From contig CAKZIH010000331.1 in NCBI GenBank assembly GCA_936931335.1, forward strand, positions 1 through 5,517: DNA of 5,517 nt, read 5' to 3'. Below are positions 1-5,517 of this stretch, piece by piece. How positions within the stretch are numbered: position 1 is the stretch's first letter; every line of letters starts with the position of its first letter. The translations under genes were made by a program, and so were the position numbers. A model generated the notes under the pieces. It made no database searches. It worked only from the letters and a program-made list of their open reading frames with translations, and had not been told where the DNA came from. This DNA is from an uncultured Nostocoides sp. GTDB lineage: Bacteria > Actinomycetota > Actinomycetes > Actinomycetales > Dermatophilaceae.

Positions 1-261
1 CTCCGATCTGTCGGTCCGTGCGGTGAGCATGACGATCGGCACCCCGGACTCGGCGCGGATGCGCTTGCAGACGGCGATGCCGTCCATACCGGGGAGCATC
101 ACGTCCAGCAGGATCAAGTCGGGACGGTGTTCGCGGAAGGCCGACAGTGCACTGGTGCCGTCGGCGACATGCGCCACGTCCAGGCCTTCATTGCGGAGCA
201 CGATGCCGAGCATCTCGGCCAAGGCCAGGTCATCGTCGACGACGAGCACGCGACCCTTCAC
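1..261 (-). CDS. mtrA: MtrA-like response regulator, N-terminal receiver part (3' end cut by window edge)
   Basis: This is the DNA-binding half of a two-component system. In actinobacteria MtrA is phosphorylated by the membrane kinase MtrB and controls cell division, wall remodelling and osmotic response. The 87 visible residues, starting MKGRVLVVDDD, form a receiver domain. The acidic metal-binding cluster is at D9-D11, the phosphoacceptor is D53 in the LLDVMLPGMDG loop, and the switch threonine is T80 in IVMLTA. The DNA-binding domain, expected to complete a protein of about 225 residues, lies outside the window. GTG at 261 is preferred over GTG at 267 because GAAAGG (275-270) sits 8 nt before the former and only 2 nt before the latter; a TGA lies in frame just upstream. 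The receiver call is certain. MtrA rather than another OmpR-type regulator rests on sequence resemblance to mycobacterial MtrA and on ahcY lying upstream, as it does in mycobacteria (there with tmk between). Confidence 0.9.
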   Translation of the reverse strand, partial: MKGRVLVVDDDLALAEMLGIVLRNEGLDVAHVADGTSALSAFREHRPDLILLDVMLPGMDGIAVCKRIRAESGVPIVMLTARTDRSE

Positions 262-269
262 ACCCACTG

Positions 270-275
270 CCTTTC
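270..275 (-). promoter_or_regulatory. Ribosome binding site deciding the mtrA start
   Basis: GAAAGG on the minus strand lies 8 nt upstream of the GTG at 261. The only other in-frame start, GTG at 267, would leave a 2-nt spacer. The site therefore favours the shorter protein. Confidence 0.6.
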
Positions 276-303
276 ACCACGCCATGCCGATTTTGGTCAT
301 CAT

Positions 304-331
304 CACATATGCCCTGGCCTGGGCCGGTCAG
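304..331 (-). promoter_or_regulatory. Possible sigma-70-type promoter for mtrA
   Basis: On the minus strand CTGACC (331-326) and TATGTG (309-304) are separated by 16 nt, roughly 40 nt upstream of the mtrA start. Both boxes are imperfect (TTGACA/TATAAT), so this is only a candidate. It lies downstream of the ahcY-mtrA stem-loop, where an mtrA-specific promoter would be expected if ahcY transcription ends there. Confidence 0.25.
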
Positions 332-346
332 GCCGCGCCCGGGGCG

Positions 347-392
347 GCGCATCGCCGCGTCCGGGGAGCGCGCCCCAGACGCGGCGCGGCGC
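347..392 (-). terminator. Large G/C-rich stem-loop between ahcY and mtrA, possible terminator or attenuator
   Basis: The segment begins 12 nt after the ahcY stop on the minus strand. The core is cgccgcgtc (353-361) pairing perfectly with gacgcggcg (378-386). Inside it are one C/A mismatch, then gggg (363-366) with cccc (373-376), closing a 6-nt loop. Beyond a 2x2 internal loop, four more pairs form (347-350 with 389-392). That makes 17 pairs in all, 16 of them G-C. No T tract follows in the direction of ahcY, so it is not a classical rho-independent terminator. Actinobacteria often use U-poor terminators, so termination or attenuation is plausible but inferred. Confidence 0.55.
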
Positions 393-404
393 GCGAGTCG
401 CAGC

Positions 405-1859
<1,455 letters not shown>

Positions 1860-1952
1860 GCGCAAACTTCCCTGGGGTGTCGGGTCGGTCAGAAGGTGGC
1901 CGGCGCCGCCGCTCTCGGCGCGCGGGTCATCGCCCACGCCGGGAGGTCCAGT
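1860..1952 (-). other. 93-bp ahcY leader / trm112-ahcY intergenic region
   Basis: Between the Trm112 stop codon and the ahcY start I see a good ribosome binding site next to ahcY. There is also a small stem of gccg (1908-1911) with cggc (1916-1919), closed by a 4-nt loop and one further C-G pair outside. No convincing -10/-35 pair and no T tract is visible. The short distance and common orientation suggest that ahcY can be read from the upstream genes. Confidence 0.4.
1867..1873 (-). promoter_or_regulatory. Ribosome binding site deciding the ahcY start
   Basis: AGGGAAG on the minus strand lies 7 nt before the ATG at 1859. It supports the 484-residue form over the 26-residue N-terminal extension that remains open back to 1937. 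Part of the site (AGGGA, 1873-1869) could pair with UCCUU of codons 2-3 (1856-1852), a weak 5-bp hairpin that might dampen initiation. Confidence 0.7.
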
Positions 1953-2147
1953 CTATCCAGCCGGGCGACGGGCCGAGTTGACGAGCAACACCGGGATGCC
2001 GTCGGTGACCGGATAGGCCAGGCCGCAGTCGGTGCCGGTGCACACCAACTCGAGGGAAGCGTCGCGGGTCTCGTCCCGCAGTTCGCTCAGGCACTGCGGG
2101 CAGCGCAGCAGGTCGCGCACCCACGGGGTGATCGGGGTCTGGCTCAT
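1953..2147 (-). CDS. Trm112-family small zinc-binding protein
   Basis: A 64-residue protein of the Trm112/YcaR family. Two CxxC-like knuckles, CPQC (C16, C19) and C36 with C41, can hold one zinc ion. They are followed by the family signature AYPVTDGIPVLL (44-55). In eukaryotes and archaea Trm112 is an obligate partner that stabilises several SAM-dependent methyltransferases; the role of the bacterial members is not settled. The ATG at 2147 overlaps the manB stop codon (ATGA), and AGGAG (2160-2156) lies 8 nt upstream inside the manB end, so translation is probably coupled to manB. The frame is open further upstream to 2291, but that extension runs through manB and does not resemble the family. 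Family assignment is firm; which methyltransferase, if any, it serves is unknown. ahcY follows 93 bp downstream. Confidence 0.92.
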   Translation of the reverse strand: MSQTPITPWVRDLLRCPQCLSELRDETRDASLELVCTGTDCGLAYPVTDGIPVLLVNSARRPAG

Positions 2148-3739
2148 ACCGGGTTCTCCTGCTCGTCGTTGTCGCCGCGGATGATCGCCAGCACAGTGTC
2201 GCGCACCCGCTCCATGGTCGCGGTGTCGGCGGCCTCGACATTGAGCCGCAGCAGCGGCTCGGTGTTGGACGGGCGGACATTCGCCCACCACATCGGATCG
2301 CCTCCCCCACCAGCGTCGTCCCCGCCCGGGTGGCGCACGGTCAGGCCGTCGAGTTCGTCCACGCTCAGCCCCTGCCCCTGCGCCCAGTCCCGAATGCGCA
2401 CCAGCACGGCGGGGGCGTCGGCGACGGTGGTGTTGAGCTCACCGGAGGCGGCATAGGGGTCGTAGGCGGCGACCAACTCCGAGAGCGGACCGTCCTGCTC
2501 GCCGAGTGCGGCCAGGACGTGCAGGGCGGCGAGCATCCCGGTGTCGGCGAACCAGAAATCGCGGAAGTAATAGTGGGCGCTGTGTTCGCCGCCGAAGACT
2601 GCGCCCTCCTGCGCCATGACGGCCTTGATGTAGGAGTGGCCCACCCGGGTGCGCACGGGCCGGGCGCCGGCGGCGCGGATGGTCTGCGGGACCGCGTCGC
2701 TGGTGATCACGTTGTGCACCACCGCGATCTGCTCGATGGGGGTGCCATCCGCGACGGCGCGGGCGATCTCGCGCTCGGCGACCAGCGCGGTGATGGCGCT
2801 CGGGCTGACCGGCTCGCCGCGCTCGTCCACGACGAAACACCGATCGGCGTCGCCGTCGAAGGCCAGGCCGAGGTCGGCGCCAGCCGCGACGACGGCGCGC
2901 TGCAGATCGCGCAGGTTGGCCGGATCCAGCGGGTTAGCCTCGTGGTTGGGGAAGGTGCCGTCGAGCTCGAAGTACAGCGGCACGATCCGAATCGGCAGCT
3001 CAGATAGACCGGCCGCGGTGCCGAGGACGGCCGGGACGGTCAGACCGGCCATCCCGTTGGCGGCGTCCACCACCACGGTCAGGGGCCGGCTGGCGGATAG
3101 GTCGACCAGGTTGCGCAGGAAGGCGCCGTAGTCGGCGAGCAGATCGCGCCGCTGCGCGGCCGGGGAGGTCGACTCATCCGCTTTGGTGGTGTTATCGGCC
3201 CGGGTCTCGCTCCCGGCCCGGGTATGGCGCTCGGCCCCAGTGTCGCGGGCCTGGGCGGCGCTCTCCGCCTGGCCGTGACTGCCGTCGAGCAACTCCTGGG
3301 CGCGCTCGCGGATCTGCGGCAGGCCGCTGTCCGCGCCCACCGGGCGAGCCCCGGCGCGGGTCAGCTTGATCCCGTTGTAGGCCGCCGGGTTGTGGCTGGC
3401 GGTGAACATCGCCCCCGGCAGGTCCAGGTGCCCGCTGGCGAAATAAAGCCCGTCGGTCGCGGCCAGGCCGATCTCCACGGTGCCCACGCCGGCGGCCCGA
3501 ACTCCCGCCGCGAAGGCCGCCGACAACTGCGGCGAGGAGGGCCGCATGTCGTGTCCGATGATTACGGACGCGGCGCCCTCGGGGACGGCGATGAGCTGGG
3601 CGAAGGCGGTCCCCAGCGCCTGGGCGACCCGCGCATTCAACTGCTCGGGGACCAGGCCGCGCACGTCATACGCCTTGACGATGGCGGACAGGTCAACTCC
3701 GGGCACGGCGGCATCGGGGGCGAGTTCGGACACGAGCAT
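2144..3739 (-). CDS. manB: Phosphomannomutase/phosphoglucomutase (ManB)
   Basis: A cytosolic alpha-D-phosphohexomutase that interconverts mannose-6-phosphate and mannose-1-phosphate (often glucose phosphates too), supplying GDP-mannose for envelope mannans and glycolipids. Numbered from ATG 3739, the 531 residues show all four active-site segments. These are TASHNP (113-118, phosphoserine S115), the Mg-binding DGDADR (295-300), the sugar-binding GEHSAHYY (384-391) and the phosphate-binding RPSNTEPLLRLN (489-500). KAYDVRG at 22-28 is the usual N-terminal motif. The protein is about 60 residues longer than typical actinobacterial ManB (roughly 455-475). Most of the excess is a polar segment at about 153-197, plus a Gly/Asp-rich loop at about 470-482. 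The start is uncertain: TTG 3742, ATG 3739 and GTG 3733 all lie in frame with no clear ribosome site. DUF3499 lies 71 bp upstream and the Trm112 gene overlaps its stop. Confidence 0.96.
   Translation of the reverse strand: MLVSELAPDAAVPGVDLSAIVKAYDVRGLVPEQLNARVAQALGTAFAQLIAVPEGAASVIIGHDMRPSSPQLSAAFAAGVRAAGVGTVEIGLAATDGLYFASGHLDLPGAMFTASHNPAAYNGIKLTRAGARPVGADSGLPQIRERAQELLDGSHGQAESAAQARDTGAERHTRAGSETRADNTTKADESTSPAAQRRDLLADYGAFLRNLVDLSASRPLTVVVDAANGMAGLTVPAVLGTAAGLSELPIRIVPLYFELDGTFPNHEANPLDPANLRDLQRAVVAAGADLGLAFDGDADRCFVVDERGEPVSPSAITALVAEREIARAVADGTPIEQIAVVHNVITSDAVPQTIRAAGARPVRTRVGHSYIKAVMAQEGAVFGGEHSAHYYFRDFWFADTGMLAALHVLAALGEQDGPLSELVAAYDPYAASGELNTTVADAPAVLVRIRDWAQGQGLSVDELDGLTVRHPGGDDAGGGGDPMWWANVRPSNTEPLLRLNVEAADTATMERVRDTVLAIIRGDNDEQENPV
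2156..2160 (-). promoter_or_regulatory. Ribosome binding site of the Trm112 gene inside the manB 3' end
   Basis: AGGAG on the minus strand is placed 8 nt upstream of the ATG at 2147. It fixes the short 64-residue start and, with the ATGA stop/start overlap, indicates translational coupling to manB. Confidence 0.75.
3149..3283 (-). other. Low-complexity polar insertion within ManB
   Basis: Codons for about residues 153-197 encode a hydrophilic stretch rich in A, R, T, D, E and S, placed between the first and second mutase domains. It contains the near-repeat TRAGSE/TRADNT. At DNA level, cggcccgggt occurs at 3196-3205 and again at 3214-3223, 18 bp (six codons) apart. The reading frame is intact and strongly conserved sequence resumes at LLADYGAFLR, so it looks like a disordered linker grown by local repeat expansion, not a frameshift. 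Confidence 0.6.
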
Positions 3740-3741
3740 CA

Positions 3742-3747
3742 AGGGTA
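3742..3747 (-). promoter_or_regulatory. Possible -10 box of a manB promoter
   Basis: TACCCT on the minus strand fits the actinobacterial TANNNT -10 pattern. It lies only 2 nt before ATG 3739 but 8 nt before the in-frame GTG 3733, so a leaderless message starting at that GTG is conceivable. No -35 box is seen. Weak by itself; it gains some weight from similar arrangements at 4198-4203 and 4239-4244. Confidence 0.25.
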
Positions 3748-3810
3748 TGCGGACCGCTCGCCCAGGCCGCGCAGTGGTGCGTCGGTCTCAGTCGAAGGCC
3801 CGTGCCGGTG

Positions 3811-4191
3811 TCAGTCGGAGGACTGGGGCACCGAGCGCAGGTGACCGCGCCGGTTGCGGGACAGGTCGGGCGCACCCATCGGTGCCGGGGCCGGCTTGCT
3901 CGCCGGCGCGGCGGGCGTGCCAGGGCGCCCGGCGTCGCGCACCACATTCGCCAGGGCGACGAGATCGTCGTGGGTCTCCGGCGGGGTGGCGTCGACGGCC
4001 AGGCGCACGACTTCCCAGCCCCGGGGGGCGGTGAGCCGTTCGGCGTGCCGGTCGCACAGGTCATACGAGTGCGGCTCGGCATAGGTAGCCAGCGGGCCGA
4101 GTACCGCCACCTGATCGGCATACACATAGGTGAGCGTCGCCGATGCCGCGCGGCCGCAGGCGGTCCGGGAGCACTGGCGGGCGAGAGTCAC
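3811..4191 (-). CDS. DUF3499-family protein of unknown function
   Basis: A 126-residue cytosolic protein, related to Mycobacterium tuberculosis Rv3258c, whose gene also sits beside manB. The N-terminal half is the conserved part: C7 and C12, then TLTYVYADQVAVLGPLATY (19-37), PHSYDLCDRHAERLTAPRGW with C46 and H49. C7/C12/C46/H49 could form a small zinc site, which is my inference. Then comes a Pro/Ala-rich linker (about 87-108), and RRGHLR at 114-119 is the family's usual C-terminal motif. Function is unknown; no signal peptide or membrane segment is seen. GTG at 4191 is the only usable start, since an in-frame TAG sits four codons upstream. That TAG is part of a TAGGCT box 6 nt before the GTG, suggesting a leaderless message. 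manB follows 71 bp downstream and may be co-transcribed. Confidence 0.9.
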   Translation of the reverse strand: MTLARQCSRTACGRAASATLTYVYADQVAVLGPLATYAEPHSYDLCDRHAERLTAPRGWEVVRLAVDATPPETHDDLVALANVVRDAGRPGTPAAPASKPAPAPMGAPDLSRNRRGHLRSVPQSSD

Positions 4192-4197
4192 CCCGGC

Positions 4198-4203
4198 AGC
4201 CTA
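4198..4203 (-). promoter_or_regulatory. -10 box for a leaderless DUF3499 transcript
   Basis: TAGGCT (TANNNT type) on the minus strand is followed by 6 nt and then the GTG start at 4191, so transcription would begin at or next to the start codon. There is no ribosome binding site upstream of the GTG. A -35 match is absent (TCGGCG at the expected place), as is common for actinobacterial promoters. Confidence 0.5.
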
Positions 4204-4238
4204 GGTCATCACTTCGGCCGCGCCGACCCGGCACGCCG

Positions 4239-4244
4239 TAGCAT
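4239..4244 (+). promoter_or_regulatory. -10 box for a leaderless transcript of the Zincin_1-like gene
   Basis: TAGCAT (TANNNT type) is followed by 7 nt and then GTG at 4252, the start that gives the family's conserved N-terminus. No ribosome binding site is visible. With the minus-strand box at 4198-4203 it forms a divergent promoter pair whose expected -35 zones (about 4216-4226) overlap. Confidence 0.5.
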
Positions 4245-4251
4245 CCCTCTC

Positions 4252-4662
4252 GTGCCCCCCTCCCCCCGCCGCGGCCGCGAACGCCATGGTCGCGGGCCGC
4301 GCGGCCCCCTCGCCTGGCCGCCGGTGCCCGCCATGGACAGCCGTCGGGAGCAGTTCGACGATCTGGTCCTCGAGGTCGCCCGCCGGTATGACGGGGTGCT
4401 GGGCACCCGGTATGCCGCCACCGAGTTCGCGGTTGAGGATGTCCCGCCGAGCGACCCGGCGCCCTGGGAGGAGCGGCGCGTCCCGCTGGGGCGGCTGTTC
4501 CCGGTGGCCGGCCCCGATCCCGCGCGGATCGTCCTCTACCGCCGCCCGATCGAGGCGCGCGCGGCGGACCGGCTGGAGCGTTCGGAGTTGATCCGGGATG
4601 TGCTTGAGGAGCACATCGCGGCGCTGCTCGGGGTCAGCCCGGAGGACTTGCCCGAGGTCTAG
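4252..4662 (+). CDS. Metallopeptidase-family (Zincin_1-like) protein lacking the HExxH motif
   Basis: A 136-residue protein similar to M. tuberculosis Rv3259, which is likewise divergent from the DUF3499 gene. From GTG 4252 it begins MPPSPRRGRERHGRGPRGPL, matching the basic RHGRG-RGPL stretch I recall from actinobacterial members. This is why I prefer it to ATG 4333, which would lose that region. The core has REQFDDLVLE (32-41), VPLGRLFPV (77-85) and ARIVLYRRPIE (91-101). In catalytic Zincin_1 proteins the next helix carries HEIAHHFG; here the aligned residues read EHIAALLG (120-127), so neither zinc histidine is in place. Rv3259-type proteins also appear to lack it. The annotation 'metallopeptidase' is therefore a family label; peptidase activity is unlikely. 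No signal peptide or membrane segment is visible. It converges with the DUF5719-type gene. Confidence 0.85.
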   Translation: MPPSPRRGRERHGRGPRGPLAWPPVPAMDSRREQFDDLVLEVARRYDGVLGTRYAATEFAVEDVPPSDPAPWEERRVPLGRLFPVAGPDPARIVLYRRPIEARAADRLERSELIRDVLEEHIAALLGVSPEDLPEV

Positions 4663-4699
4663 CCGTCGCCGGGATCGCGCCCACCGCAGTAACGGGTAG

Positions 4700-4725
4700 C
4701 GGTATGGGGGCGCAGCGTCATACCG
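4700..4725. terminator. Small inverted repeat after the Zincin_1-like gene
   Basis: cggtatg (4700-4706) pairs perfectly with cataccg (4719-4725) around a 12-nt loop, 37 nt past the plus-strand stop codon. There is no T tract, so termination is only a possibility. Confidence 0.3.
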
Positions 4726-4731
4726 GGCAGG

Positions 4732-4788
4732 GAAATCGGCGCCAGGGTGCCCATGTCGCTACCCATTCTCGAGTGCCGTGCCGATTTC
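4732..4788. terminator. 9-bp inverted repeat between convergent genes, possible bidirectional terminator
   Basis: gaaatcggc (4732-4740) is the perfect reverse complement of gccgatttc (4780-4788), with a 39-nt internal segment. Read on the minus strand, the 3' arm ends in ATTTCC just after the stop codon of the DUF5719-type gene; read on the plus strand it ends in atttcg. The placement between convergent stops fits a shared terminator, but the long loop makes a simple intrinsic hairpin less certain. Confidence 0.4.
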
Positions 4789-4789
4789 G

Positions 4790-5517
4790 CTACCCGTTGT
4801 CGGCCGGGTGAACGGCGACCGAAGTCGTGGTGAGCCGGGCCGGGGCCAGCCCGAGGGTCGACAGCACGAACTGCGCGCCCTCGGCGCCGGAGGTGAGCAC
4901 CGCACCCCGTAGTTGGCCACTGTCGCGCTGGCCAGCCTCGGAGAGCGGACGCACCCATACGGCCCGGGTCGCCGACAGATCGATGGTGGTGCTGCTGTCG
5001 GCGGCCAGGTCCACGGTCCGGCTCTGCGGTTCGGCCTGCTGTGATTGACCGCTGGCGGGCAGGGTGACGACCTGCACCTGGACGGCGCCACCGGTCGCGG
5101 CGAGCGAGAGCGTGCGGGTGAGATCCGCCGGGGCCTTGGGGTATGCGGTGCCCGCCAACCCAGTGATCGCCTCCCCGGCGGCGCTCCACGCGAAATCGGT
5201 GGGGTCCTTGCGCGGGACGGTGAACGCGGCGGCGGTGACCGGGATGTCGCTGGTGACTTCCAGCGCCCAGGTCCCCTCGGCCAGGCCGCGGTCCAGGCGC
5301 AATTCGCCGGTGGACCCGGCCGCCACCCGCAGCACGCCGCGCCCACCGGGCAGCGCCCGAGGTCCGTCGCCGGTCAGGGTCCGCACGGAAACCACGGCCT
5401 GCGCGTCTCCCGGGTTGACCACCCGCACGGTGGTTGCCAGACCGCCGCGGATGCCGGGCAGCACCTGGATGGGCGCCGGCGCGGCGAGCGGGCCGGTGGT
5501 CTCCAGCCCGTGCGGGG
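4790..5517 (-). CDS. DUF5719-type envelope protein, C-terminal part (5' end beyond window)
   Basis: The frame is open from the right edge to TAG at 4790, giving 241 visible residues and no start codon that needs to be the true one; the GTG at 5464 lies in mid-domain. The sequence is rich in predicted beta strands, such as TTVRVVNPGDAQAVVSVRTL, GTWALEVTSDIPVTAAAFTV and AVQVQVVTLP. It is rich in Ala, Thr, Val and Gly, has no cysteine and no membrane segment in this part. This looks like tandem beta-sandwich modules of an exported protein. The DUF5719 label rests on overall character and on position: in many actinobacteria a DUF5719 gene sits between the Rv3259-type gene and a glycosyltransferase. 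The N-terminal membrane anchor or signal peptide expected of that family would lie outside the window. Function unknown. Confidence 0.7.
   Translation of the reverse strand, partial: PHGLETTGPLAAPAPIQVLPGIRGGLATTVRVVNPGDAQAVVSVRTLTGDGPRALPGGRGVLRVAAGSTGELRLDRGLAEGTWALEVTSDIPVTAAAFTVPRKDPTDFAWSAAGEAITGLAGTAYPKAPADLTRTLSLAATGGAVQVQVVTLPASGQSQQAEPQSRTVDLAADSSTTIDLSATRAVWVRPLSEAGQRDSGQLRGAVLTSGAEGAQFVLSTLGLAPARLTTTSVAVHPADNG

Larger units (their letters stand above)
4691..4798. repeat. Three copies of an 11-bp motif in the convergent intergenic region
   Basis: cgctacccRtt occurs at 4757-4767 (R=a) and 4788-4798 (R=g) on the plus strand and at 4701-4691 (R=g) on the minus strand. The two plus copies agree at 12 of 14 positions from 4756/4787 onward. 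The outermost two copies form a perfect 11-bp inverted repeat. Start positions are 31 bp apart for the direct pair and about 63 bp for the inverted copy. I saw no further copy in the window. The last copy includes the TAG stop codon of the DUF5719-type gene. Confidence 0.65.

Noticed and set aside
1860..1952. SAH riboswitch upstream of ahcY
   Set aside because: The leader contains CCGAGAGCGGC, faintly like part of the SAH-sensing motif. However, the remaining conserved core is not recognisable, and that class is known mainly from proteobacteria. A covariance-model search would settle it.
3802..4251. N-terminal extension of the plus-strand Zincin_1-like gene up to ATG 3802
   Set aside because: It lies antisense to the DUF3499 gene, has no family resemblance, and would run through the divergent promoter region. 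The conserved N-terminus starts at GTG 4252.
4686..4804. CRISPR-like or mobile-element repeat array in the convergent gap
   Set aside because: The repeats are only 11 bp, one copy is inverted, and there is no spacer periodicity beyond two copies. There is no transposase and no target-site duplication.
4659..5346. Alternative minus-strand frames of 176 and 195 codons overlapping the DUF5719-type gene
   Set aside because: They are Arg/Pro-rich translations typical of out-of-frame reading. The frame ending at 4790 has a protein-like composition with alternating beta-strand segments.

Overview
The window is a high-G+C stretch of an actinobacterial (Actinomycetota) chromosome. The evidence is the strong G/C bias at third codon positions and a gene set and order typical of that phylum: manB, DUF3499 and a divergent Zincin_1-like gene on one side, ahcY and mtrA on the other, and a DUF5719-type gene at the far end. 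I cannot name a genus.

Layout, left to right. The left edge (1-261, minus) holds the first 87 codons of an OmpR-type response regulator, best called MtrA. After a 143-bp gap containing a large G/C-rich stem-loop comes ahcY (405-1859, minus), S-adenosylhomocysteinase. A 93-bp gap separates it from a 64-residue Trm112-family zinc protein (1953-2147, minus). The start codon of that gene overlaps the stop codon of manB (2144-3739, minus), a phosphomannomutase/phosphoglucomutase. After 71 bp comes a DUF3499 gene (3811-4191, minus). A 60-bp divergent control region (4192-4251) then separates it from a plus-strand gene (4252-4662) of the Zincin_1-like 'metallopeptidase family' in which the HExxH motif is missing. 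A 127-bp convergent intergenic region full of inverted repeats follows (4663-4789). The right edge (4790-5517, minus) is the C-terminal part of a secreted or cell-envelope DUF5719-type protein that continues beyond the window.

How the genes fit together: manB supplies mannose-1-phosphate for GDP-mannose and cell-envelope glycans. AhcY removes the S-adenosylhomocysteine made by methyltransferases. Trm112 proteins are methyltransferase activators in other domains of life, so the Trm112-AhcY adjacency is suggestive. MtrA is the essential envelope and cell-division regulator of actinobacteria. DUF3499, the Zincin_1-like protein and DUF5719 are conserved neighbours of unknown function.

Nothing here looks like a mobile element, a defence system or a CRISPR array; this is core housekeeping DNA. 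The parts worth a second look lie mostly between genes: an 11-bp motif present three times in the convergent intergenic region, a long stem-loop between ahcY and mtrA, and a pair of back-to-back TANNNT promoters that appear to drive leaderless GTG-start genes. Within genes, the degenerate catalytic motif of the plus-strand gene and a low-complexity insertion in ManB stand out.
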